Source: Turnera subulata (lineage: Eukaryota; Streptophyta; Magnoliopsida; Malpighiales; Passifloraceae). Taken from it: a stretch of DNA of 64,000 nt. Both the position numbers and the translations under genes were made by a program. Where the stretch lies: positions 107,431 to 171,430 of the forward strand of contig JAKUCV010007509.1 of the NCBI GenBank assembly GCA_028386065.3. Reading direction: 5' to 3'. The notes beneath the pieces were generated by a model. It searched no databases. It saw only the letters and a list, made by a program, of their open reading frames with translations, and was not told the origin of the DNA. How positions within the stretch are numbered: the first letter of the stretch is position 1; each line of letters starts with the position of its first letter. Positions 45,779 through 56,475 of the stretch are shown one piece after another.

Positions 45779-48700
45779 ACTATTGTTGGCCTAGATTGGC
45801 CTGAGAGGAGGGTTGGATGAACTTTCCTCCTTACTCGCGTACTTGGTTTCTGCTTTGGTTTCTGATAAACCAGATAGTTTCTTCACAAACCACGCACTCA
45901 CAGATCTGTCTGTACGTTCGAGCGAATAAACAGAAAGAACAAGGGCAAGAGATGATGACATAGTGATTTTAGAGTGGTTCCCCCTCACCAGGTACATCCA
46001 CTACCTAAAAAACCCTCCTTTAGGATTTCAAAACTCTCACTAACTTAGGTTTTGCGGGTTCAACCTTAACCGTTACAAGCTTTTGCAGGAGCAGCTCTAA
46101 CCTAAGCTTTTCACAGGCTCAGCTCTAAACTTTACAAGTTTTTCCCAGGCTAAACTCTAACCTTCCCTCAAGTCTAACCCTAGACTTGAGTGCCCAACAA
46201 AGACTAACCCATGTCTTGCCTAAAAACTCCCCTTTCAAAGGATCGAACACAAGTGTAAACTCAAGATGAAGAACATAGTTGCAAGCACAAGTTTGCAGAC
46301 TTAGAATCTCTCTCTCATATGTTGGGGCATCTCTTCAAGATGCTTCCCTCTTCCTTATATATAGCTTGAGTGAGTAGGAGTAGGTAGGGGCTCTCTCTCT
46401 AACGGCTAGTTGCACTAATAATGCTCCATGGATTGACCAAAATACTCCACAAGCTGATGTTGGGTCCATTTCAGGAAGTCTACTCTCTTTGTAGCTCAAT
46501 TACTTGAAAACATTCTATTTTTGGTAATTCGAGACCACAAGTGTGGAGTACTTTTGACAATTGAGCTAAGAGGTGAGAGACAAGTGGTTCAGGTCTTCTT
46601 TTCTGTCTTGGACCACTGTCACTAGCCGTTGAGGTGGTTGAGAGCTATCTTTAATGTTTTGAGGACCACCATCCACTTGCAGCAGGACCACATGATGTTG
46701 TCAACAAAGTGTGGTTTCTTCTAGAAACCAAGCCCGTGGTTTTTGTGTGGTTTTTGTAAGAAACCATGCTACATGTTAATCAATACAAATATATGCAAAC
46801 ATATGTAACCAAGTTTGTTAGTCATCAAAATCAATGAATAATAATTCACTAAACATAATTAGGCATTAATAATCCTATTATGCCCATGTTTAGGCTAACA
46901 ATCTCCCCCTTTTTGACGATGACAAACATTGTGTTGATATTTGCAAAAACCAGGGTCAGTTAAGATAACAATTCATATAAGTACACTCCCCATATTTTGT
47001 TGCTCCCCCTATACCAAATATTCTTGTGCTTTAAGCACCTTTGGCTAGTCTGCTTAGCCAAAAACTCCCCCTACAAATAACATCTTCTTGCAAATATTTT
47101 CAACTGAGTAAGTGCAGCAAGAATCATCCATATAATATGATTCAACATCAATATAAAATCATTTCTTCCCTTTTTGGCATCAACAAGAAAATAATAGGGA
47201 TAAGGGGTATATAGATAGACAAGATTAGCAAAAGATCATCCACAAAGGATTAATAGCATAACATCCAATGGTAGTAGCATATCAATATATTCAACACATC
47301 ACAATACATCACCCCTTTTAGCATCAACAAGAAACCATATATAAAATCACAGTGCCAAAAATAAGGAGGTTTATGGATACAGTTACCCTCAAAGGCCATG
47401 ATCTTTATCTCTGGATGTTACTCCATTGCACTGAGAACATGGCTCCGCTACCAATTGTTGGCCTAGATTGGCCTGAGAGGAGGGTTGGATGAACTTTTCT
47501 CCTTACTCGCGTACTTGGTTTCTGCTTTGGTTTCTGATAAACCAGATGGTTTCTTTATAAACCACACACTCACAGATCTGTTTGTACGTTCGAGCTAATA
47601 AACAGAAAGAACAAGGGCAAGAGATTATGACACAGTGATTTTGGAGTGGTTCTCCCTCACCAGATACATCCACTACCTAAAGGACCCTCCTTTAGGATTT
47701 CAAAACTCTCACTATCTTAGGTTTTTACGGGTTCAACCTTAACCGTTGTTCGTGCAAAACCGGATGCAAGTGCACAGCGTTGCTGTAGTAAACAAGGTCG
47801 AATCACAGGGACTGCAAAGTAACACTGTCCTTAGAGCTTTCGATCGATTAGGCTATAAAACAACAAGTAAATAAAAGTATCGATTGGATGAGGGTAGTAA
47901 ACTGAATAAAAAAAAGTAAATAAACTAAAAAGGAGAGTAACAGCGTGCGCTGGTGAAGTGATTCAATAATAAAAAAAACCTAGGTTGTTTGGGGTTCACT
48001 ACAGCAGGTGCTGTCTAAGTAATAAAACTATGGTTTGGCTAATTTATTCGTCGTCCTTTTAGGGCTCTCTAGTCTATATCATCTACAACCAGCTGTTCAC
48101 TGATATTGTAAAAGTACCTTATTCCTGAACAACCTGCTGTTCGCCAGTGTTGCCTGTCCTAAGGTGCAATAGGCGCTATACTAGCTGCTGTATCCTCAAC
48201 TACCCTAAAAATCTCTTTCGACAACAGTTAGGATAGAGGTTGTATATAGAACGATCAGATTTCCTAACTTCTCCTGTTCAGTGCTTCGCTAGGTCGTCTA
48301 AGATGCACAAGAGGGTGTCAGGCCGCATGTCCTGTTAAGCTCTCCATACACAAATCAAAGAATAATGAATAATAGAAGCCAAAATACGAATTATTATTCA
48401 AACATAATTGTAGCTACATCCCATAAACCTAGATAAGAGGAATTAGTTCATGAAGAAACTAAAAACAACAATAGATAGCAACAGCAACAAGCTGTCGAAT
48501 AAAAATCTAAAGGTCTTCACTTTGCTTCAGCTAAATTCTCCTCTCTCTCCTGCTCTGAAAGATGAATTTTTGTTGCTGAGAAAAGAGTGTGTCGATGAGC
48601 CAAAAAGGCTCCCTTCTTAGGGTTTTGTGCTTTTCTATTTATAGAGAACAAAGTCTTTGATAAAACCCTAATTCTTGGAAAATAAGTTTTCTTCTCAAAA

Positions 48701-49067
48701 CCTAGCAGCAAAAGGTCTTCTTTCCTTCTAAGGAGTGTCCACGTGATCTTCAATAAAGTCTCCTTAAATTTAGATGCAAGTCTTCAAATTAATTATAAAA
48801 ATCGGGACATTGACGCAGCGCCGCTGTCAGGTTGCATCCGGGCGCTATCGCTGGTACAGTTTCAACTGGAACTGGGCATTCAGCAGCGCCTCACTGTTTT
48901 CGAGCCAAAGTCATCAAAATCCACTCCAAAAAGGACCTAATTGCACCTGAAAGCAAACAAGAGCTAGGAAAGTAGAATTTGGTGTAAAAGCAAGTGATTT
49001 CCTATCTAAATGCAAGGCCAAAAGACTATAGTGCATGCTGTAAAAGTGCGTAATTTTATGCTCATCA

Positions 49068-50922
49068 AATTCCCCCAAACTTAAACCTTTGCTTGTCCTC
49101 AAGCAAAACATAAACTTAATCACAACGAAAATGATGCAGCAGGAAATTACAACAGCATCTCGAAATTAAAACACATCAGTAGCACCTTTCACACACACTA
49201 CAGTTTCCGCAGTCAGAAATCCTGAATTGTCTCAATGAAAGAAAAGTTATCAGTTCTAATTCAACAAAGTTCAGAAAGCATAGAGATGATCAAAAGAAAA
49301 TCAAAGTGGTAGCCATTTAACCTTCAAAGCTTCTTATACCATTGCAAAAAAGGTAAATACCCAAACTAATCAACCATCTCATAAGCCAATTCAAATTTCC
49401 AATCTCTACTAATGAGCATAAAGCATAATCGAGGATCAAAAGGTCTTTCTTGGTCTTGTAATGGGGTTGGTTAAGGGCTAACAAAGAAAGGGAATTAGAT
49501 GGATAACAAAAACTACTTATCTTCCAAAAATCCTAACATAGGATAGCCTCTTCCACAAATTAATGATCGAACCAAGAATTTATGAACCTTTGGAGCACAA
49601 TGAGAGCAAAAGACTTATCAAGGAAGTGTAGAGAGATTTGTTTTTTTTATTCTTTTTATTTCTCTCTCCATTTTCTTCTTTTTATTTTGAATCACTCCCT
49701 TGATCACATTACAGTACATCACTCATCTACATGTTCTTAAATTACAAAGCTACATTTAATATCTCGACAAACTCCTCGTGTTTTCACCTTACAGCGGGTG
49801 CTGTCACGACATTGTCATCCTAAAAATTAGAACTAGGAAGGCAAACAGACAGGGTCGAGCTATAATTTGAAGAACAGCGTGCATAAAAGCACTTTGATGG
49901 TCATGCAAGGCTCAAACAGCTTAGGTATGATGGTGTGGGTATGTGAAAATAAATTTGACCATCAATCTAGGCTCAAAGGAGTTGTCAAGTAGAAATTACG
50001 AAACAGGTAGGATAAAAGTCATGTTAAGCTCAGCAAAAAATGCCTATATCACCTCCTCAATTATACCAATATGCTAAAAATTTTGCTTCAAAAGAAAATG
50101 AGAATCGGTTCTAAGATCACTGACAGCGGGCATTGTAAAGTTAAAGGAAGAGCAATTGGCACAAGTTACCTTGTTGGTATCACGAATCCTAAGTAATTTT
50201 GATTTTCTCATCCTGTACAAACTAAACCATACTGAACTTGAACTAATTATCAGGTGTAAGATTGTAAAAATTATCATCAAGAAATTGAAACAGGTGAAGC
50301 AACAGCGTGCGCTGCTGCATGCTGCTTCAGTGAATAAAATTGAGAAGGCGTAATAAAAATTCCAGTAGCATTCACAACACACGTCATTTGGCCATAAAAC
50401 AGAATGCAAATGCAAAACATAACAAAGAAATGCTAATTTCTGCCTCCCCCAAACTTAAATTCCACAGTGTCCTCACTGGGGCAGAAATAAAAGACAAAAT
50501 ACATAAAAACAAAAGCATAACAAAAAGGGAGGGGCTCCCCCAAACTTGAATTGAAACGTGAAATGCATGGACGCAGGGGTATAATGGACATTCAGCACAA
50601 CAAACAATGCTCACAATATGGCAAACAATGCACTGGAAAATAAAATACAAAAGTAAGGTCAAGTATGCTTCTCTGTTTGCCGATAGTGGTGTGTCACACT
50701 GGCAGTGCACGCTGCTTGCCATCACAGTCCCTCTGTCTTTATAGTTTTGTGATTTTTCTACTTTTTATGGCTGCAAAAACAACAACAAAAACAAAAAAAT
50801 AACGATATTAAAACTAATGGGATGTACTAAAAATAACAAAACTTACCTCGGGTCGCCTCCCGAGCAGCGCTTCTTTTACGTCTTGTAGATGGACACCCTA
50901 CAACGTATGTTGTTCATGGTGG
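49068..50922 (-). other. Non-coding 3' region of the Athila-like element
   Basis: Between the RT remnant and the 3' LTR. It contains three CCCCCAAACTT motifs (49,073, 50,447, 50,537), which on the minus strand are AAGTTTGGGGG polypurine-like sites, and the CCTCGGGTCGCCTCCCGAGC block near 50,846, familiar from the spacer after Athila open frames. No coding frame recognised. Confidence 0.6.
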
Positions 50923-51690
50923 CTAAAAAAGTAGTTGAGGAATTTCCTTCTTGACCACCTCCTTCATGTTCTCGTTCAATCTCCTCTGTTGCTCAACCAT
51001 GGCTTTACACCCCTCCTCCAGTGGGATACGATGCATGCAGAGAGAGGGGCTGAGATAAGGTGGAAGTGGTTTCAATTCCACCGCTGGTTTGGCTGACGAT
51101 GGAGCAGCGTCTGCAGCTGGTTGCTGGAGCACTTCAAACACCTGCTGTGAGGGATGTAAGATTGTTGTAGTAGATAATATATAAGCCACATCTCCCACAA
51201 CAGGGTCTTCATCCTCAGGTACCGCACTATTGGCTAGACATGCCAATAAAGCGTCAGTAGTGTTAACAGCGGGCGCTGCTTCGGCTACAATATCCCCCAA
51301 ATCATCATCCAGAATCCGAACCATATAGCAGGCATTAGTTGGGACCTAAAACTTCAAAGTCTTCTAGATATTAAACTCCACAGTCTCCTCCCCAACTCGA
51401 GATGTGATGCTGCCATCCTTTGCATCAATTACAGCACCAGCTGTTGCGAGAAAAGGCCTCCCAAGAATGATTGGGGTCTGCTCATCAAGCTCTATGTCCA
51501 TGATCATAAAGTCACATGGTATATAAAACTTCCCAACTTTCACAGGCACATCCTCCAGCACTCCTACAGGGTACTTTATAGATCGGTCACTAAGCTGCAG
51601 CACCATGCTTGTAGGTTTTATTTCCTCAAAGTTGAGCTTTAGTGTTGCTGCTAATGGCATCAAACTTATACTGGCCCCAAGGTCACACAA
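50923..51690 (-). pseudogene. Athila-type protease and start of reverse transcriptase
   Basis: The first part (51,690-51,364) has the retropepsin-like region CDLGASISLMP (D-L-G in place of D-S/T-G), VLEDVPVKVGKF and PIILGRPFLATAGAVIDA, as in Athila polyproteins. A second frame (51,324-50,923) carries ELKPLPPYLSP and then EQQRRLNENMKEVVKKEI, which corresponds to the entry of the RT domain. It ends there, and palm motifs such as YxDD are absent. The two frames are separated by a stop near 51,364. Non-functional remnant. Confidence 0.82.
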
Positions 51691-51997
51691 TGCTCTATTG
51701 AAGTTCTGGGTGCCAATAGTACAAGGAATTGAAAAGCTTCCCGAATCATTAAGCTTTGGTAGGGGGCTGCTGTTTCAGCAGCGCAGTGCTGCATTCTACT
51801 GTAAGTGCCACTGTCTGCACCTCTACAGTGCGTTTGTTGGTGAGGATTTCCTTCAGGAACTTGGAAAAAGTGGGCATCTGATCTAGAACAGTAGTGAAGG
51901 GAATCTCCAACCGTAGGCCACTGAGCATGTCCACAAATCTTTTATATTTCTCCTCAAGTTTGCTCTTTCTATAAACTTGTGGATATGTCAATGGGGG

Positions 51998-53690
51998 CTA
52001 GTAAGGCACTGGTAGTGCTTTCTTCTTAGGTTCTGCTTCTTGTAGCGTCACTAGTTCAGCTGCTGCTTCTTGTTTCTCCTCTGATTCAGGTGCTGCCACC
52101 TTTGCTGGTTTAGAAACAGGGTCTGAAAACTCTTTTCCACTCCTCAACATCACTATCTCACACTGTTCCTTCAAAGTTGTTGATTCACCATACAGTGTGC
52201 ACTGTGAATGCTTTATATAAACTTGCGGATAGGGCAGCGAGGGCTGGTATGGTGCTGGCAACATCATAGGCCTGCTTGTTGCCTCATTCCTCTCTTCTAG
52301 TACCCTTCCACTTTGGAGTGTTACTGCCATGCATTGCTCTTTTGGATTCATCTCTGGTTGGCCTGGCAGTCTGCCCAGCAGTTGCTGCTGCTGTATAGCA
52401 AATTGTGCAACCTGATTCTCCAGCATCTTGTTGTGTGCCTTCAGCTGATTTAGCTCCTTGTCCATCCTATTCTGACCTTCAAGTAGCTGCTTCATCATCC
52501 GGGTTAATTTTGAGTACCGCTTCTTGTTGTCCACCTTGCCACTGCTGCTGCTGCCCCTGGTACTGGTACCCCTGACTGTAGGTTTGGTTGGGGTTCGATC
52601 GCCAGCCCTGGTTATACCCCTGGTTGTAGTTGTTGTGTGACTAATTTGGGCGGCGATCTATGAAATTTCCTCGAAAATGTTCTCAGGACACAAGAAAAGA
52701 GTGAGGGCCATTGCAAATTTCACAGATACTATATTGGGCAATAGGTTGTACCTGAGCTACAGGCTGCATTGGCTTGGTGGTCAAATCTTTTAGTTGCTTG
52801 GAGATAGCAGCAAGCTGGGCCTCAATATTAGTGTTTCTGTCAACATGATGCACTCCCCTTGCACTGTGGCGTGGCTCATCATCATCTTCAAGGTTAAGCA
52901 TGATTCTTTTGGCATGCTCATACGGTGCATGCTTAAACTTCCCATCGGGCGCTGCAGCATTGAGAGTGCGCCTATCCTCAGGTGACATGGAGCGATAGAA
53001 GATCCCCAGCAGTGTTGGCGAGTACACTATATGAGCAGGGCAACGCTGGATCAGATCCTGGAATCTCTCCCATGCTTGCACCACTGTTTCATCATATTTC
53101 TGCGTGAAATTGTAGATTTGCCCACGAAGCTCATCCATCTTTGTATCAGGGAAGTATTTCTTCAAGAATGCTTCTTCCATTTGCTCCCAGGTGGTGATGT
53201 TGTTCGCTGGTAGAGTTTTCAGTCATCTCTTGGCTCCATCCTTGAGAGAGAATTTGAAAAGATGAAGCTTCTTGGCATCTTCAGAACACCTCTAAATCCT
53301 GGTGGTGGCATAGATATCCAGAAAATCCTCCAAGTGCTAGTTAGGGTCCTCCAGCACCGATCCTCCAAACTACTTGTTTTGCACCATTTGAACCAAGTTG
53401 GTTCGGAGCTCATAAGGTTGATCATTATTGAATGGTGCTATTGCTCCAGTAGGTGCTGTATGGCGAGGTCGCATAAGCTGATTGATTGGCAGATTGGGGA
53501 TGCAGGCGAAAGGATCGGCAACGTTATGGACGACATCGTTCTGATGCTGACGCTGATGGTTCCTCGGGCCTACAGGATTGATGATATTACCATCGGCATC
53601 CCGGCCATTGTTAGGATGATCGATATGGGCCATGGCCGCTGACTCAATGGTCTCTGCTGCTTTCTGTTGCCTTGCTTACCTGCGGTTTGC
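51998..53690 (-). pseudogene. Athila-type gag, broken
   Basis: Minus-strand frame from about 53,633 (MAHIDHPNNG) through NNDQPYELRTNLVQMVQ, FLKKYFPDTKMDELR, ETVVQAWERFQDLIQRCPAH and YNMS-like FYRSMSPEDRRTL, then a Gln-rich tail with KNEQ-type low complexity to 51,998. It is interrupted by TAG at 53,370-53,372 and 53,337-53,339, two more stops before 53,219, and one near 52,683. The first two TAG codons replace expected Gln codons. No zinc knuckle is kept in frame (CEICNGPHS is a partial one). Clearly decayed. Confidence 0.82.
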
Positions 53691-55559
53691 CCTAGAAGCG
53701 CCTTCAATGTCAGGGATGTGTACAAGATCAGGCTTTTGACTCCTGGTTTGCATACACCAATCGAGATACTGCTAGAGAGGTTACAGCGTGCGCTTTCGAT
53801 CACCTACCACAAGTAAACAAAGAAAATCAGAAAACAAAGAAAGCCTAATCAATTTAAAACACTAAGTAGTATTATTTAGCACAGTCCCCGGCAACGCGCC
53901 AAAAACTTGTTCGTGCAAAGCCGGCTGCAAGTGCACAGCGTTGCTGTAGTAAACAAGGTCGAATCACAGGGACTGCGAAATAACACTGTCCTTAGAGCTT
54001 TCGATCGATTAGGCTATAAAACAACAAGTAAATAAAAGTATCGATTGGATGAGGGTAATAAACTGAATAAAACAAAGTAAATAAACTAAAAGGGAGAGTA
54101 ACAGCGTGCACTGGTGAAATGATTCAATAATAAATGAACCTAGGTTGTCTGGGGTTCACTACAGCAGGTGCTGTCTGAGTAATAAAACTATGGTTTGGCT
54201 AATTTATTTGTCTTCCTTGTAGGGCTCTCTAGTCTATATCACCTACAACCAGTTGTTCACTGATATTGTAAAAGTACCTTATTCCCGAACAAACTGTTGT
54301 TCGCCAGTGTTGCCTGTTCTAAGGTGCAGTAAACGCTGTATTAGATGCTGAATCCTCAACTACCTAATTCTGGGAAAATAAAGTTTTCTTCTCAAAACCT
54401 AGCAGCAAAAGATCTTCTTTCCTTCCAAGGAGTGTCCACGTGATCTTCAATAAAGTCTCCTTAAATTTAGGTACAAGTCTCCAAATTAATTATAAAAATT
54501 AGGACATTGACGCAGCGCCGCTGTCAGGTTGCATCCGGGCGCTGTCGCTGGTACAGTTTCAACTGGAACAGGGCATTCAACAGCGCCTCACTATTTTCAG
54601 GCCAAAGTCATAAAAATCTACTCCAAAAAGGACCTAATTGCACCTGAAAGCAAACAAGAGCTAGGAAACTAGAATTTGGTGTAAAAGCAAGTGATTTCCT
54701 ATCTAAATAAATGAATGGATGCTAAATGCAAGGCCAAAAGACTACAGTTCATGCTGTAAAAGTGCGTAATTTCATGCTCATCAATCGTTACAAGCTTTTG
54801 CAGGAGTAGCTCTAACCTAAGCTTTTCACAGGCTCAGCTCTAACCTTTACAAATTTTTCCCAGGCTAAACTCTAACCTTCCCTCAAGTCTAACCCTAGAC
54901 TTGAGTGCCCAACAAAGACTAACCCATATTTTGCCTAAAAATTCCCCTTTCAAGGATTGAACACAAGTGTAAGCTCAAGGTGAAGAACATAGTTGTAAGC
55001 ACAAGTTTGCAGACTTAGAATCTCTCTCTCATATGTTGGGACACCTCTTCAAGATGCTTCCCTCTTTCTTATATAGAGCTTGAGTGAGTAGGAGTAGGTA
55101 GGGGCTCTCTCTCTAATGGCTAGTTGCACCAATAATGCTCCATGGATTGACCAAGATACTCCACAAGTTGATGTTGGGTCCATTCCTGGAAGTCTACTCT
55201 CTTTGCAGCTCAATTACTTGAAAACATTCTATTTTTGGCAATTCGGGACCACAAGTGTGGAGCACTTTTGACAATTGAGCTAAGAGGTGAGAGACAAGTA
55301 GTTCAGGTCTTCTTCTCTATCTTGGACCACTGTCAATAGCCATTGAGGTGGTTGGGAGGTGTCTTTAATGTTGTGAGGACCACAAGCCCGTGGTTTTTGT
55401 GTAGTTTTTGTAAGAAACCACGTTGCATGTTAATCAATACAAATATATGCAAACATATCTAACCAAGTTTGTTAGTCATCAAAATCAATGAATAATAATT
55501 CACTAAATATGATTAGGTATTAATAATCCTATTATGCCCATGTTTAGGCTAACAACTAT

Positions 55560-56295
55560 CAATTATTTTATTGCCATTTTCTATCTCTTTCCAAATCTTT
55601 TAAAGATCATTAACTATTCACTAGCTAGGTTTAGATTCTTTCCTTTATTATGAGAATATAAATTTTTCCTTATAATTTTTCTTTTTCTCTTTTTATATAT
55701 TTGGTCTCTTTTTCTTTCTTTCTTTAAGTATGTTGTACATATGTTTTTTTCAAAAATATATTTGATTAATAATAAACTAATTATTCATTATTTTCCAAAT
55801 TAAAATGAAAAATTATTCCATAAAAAATAAATCTATAACAAAATTCCTTAAGGATTCCTAAATGTAAGTCCATAAGTATATAATTTAAGGATTAATGAAA
55901 TAATTTTTTTTATCAAAAGAATAGGTTATTAGATTTTTTACATAATTAATCTATCAAAACATATATAAAAAGTTATAATACTTAATTAATTTTAATATCT
56001 GACACTAAAATTTTCATTTAAATTGGATTGGTTATACAATTTTTCGTACTTTTATTTATTTGCCTACGCTGAAAAATATTTCTGGACCCCGACCCCCCCC
56101 CCCCCAACTGTACATCACCCCCTAACACAACTAGACAGCAATGAATAAGTCCAAACAAAGACAACCAACCTCGTCCTTAACAGAGTTACAGACGGACCAA
56201 CACTTAAACTAATGTTAATTTGCAAGTGACACCATGCCAATACTTAAAGAGTATCTGGACAAATAAACACATCATTAAGATTATACGGGAAAGAA
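55560..56295. other. AT-rich spacer with a poly(C) run
   Basis: After the copia-type duplication the sequence is AT-rich with no gene. A 13-base C run stands at about 56,093-56,105. The part 56,110-56,295 may be the downstream flank of the LINE fragment. Confidence 0.45.
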
Positions 56296-56475
56296 GAAAT
56301 TGAGGTTACAGACAGACCCACATTAGCACAATACCACTTGCATTACCAACAGTCTCCACTTCAACAAATTCAAAATGCCCTGCCCCCAGACCCTCGTAAA
56401 CTGCTGCAGATTCCAACCTTGGCATTTTGTCTCGCAGAGAAAAACTATCCATGCTCCAACTTTTCGGATAAGATC
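56296..56475 (-). pseudogene. LINE (L1-type) endonuclease fragment
   Basis: On the minus strand two overlapping frames together give LIRKVGAWIVFLCETK, then (after a one-base shift) ESAAVYEGLGAGHFEFVE and GNASGIVLMW. This matches the pattern of the N-terminal apurinic endonuclease of plant L1-type LINEs, where ETK carries the catalytic Glu and a GG-LxxW block follows. It stops after MWVCL. The 5' side is cut by the LTR that begins at 56,476. Assignment by motif pattern only. Confidence 0.5.

Larger units (their letters stand above)
47747..54783 (-). mobile_element. Athila-like gypsy element without most of pol, nested in a copia LTR
   Basis: Inserted in the right LTR of the copia-type element. 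On the plus strand it starts TGTTCGTGCAAA and ends ATGCTCATCA. Flanks ACCGT and ATCGT are a duplication with one mismatch. LTRs are 47,747-49,067 and 53,908-54,783, the second with an internal deletion of about 450 bp. On the minus strand the primer site TTTTTGGCGCGTTGCCGGGG adjoins the right LTR and a polypurine tract GTTTGGGGGAATT adjoins the left. Gag and protease match the Athila type; pol is lost just after the RT domain begins. Confidence 0.88.
45784..55554 (-). mobile_element. Non-autonomous copia-type LTR element carrying a nested Athila
   Basis: LTRs start TGTTGGCC and end GGCTAACA on the plus strand. Left LTR is 45,784-46,900; right LTR is 47,456-47,746 plus 54,784-55,554. Flanked by an exact duplication ACTAT (45,779-45,783, 55,555-55,559). 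On the minus strand a primer site TTGGTAGCGGAGCC follows the right LTR (47,441-47,455), and the polypurine tract AAAAAGGGGGAGAT precedes the left one (46,901-46,914). The interior is only 555 bp and has no gag or pol. Superfamily inferred from the polypurine tract and termini. Confidence 0.87.

Noticed and set aside
56093..56105. 13-base poly(C) run
   Set aside because: No structural partner or repeat context; may be a sequencing or assembly feature.
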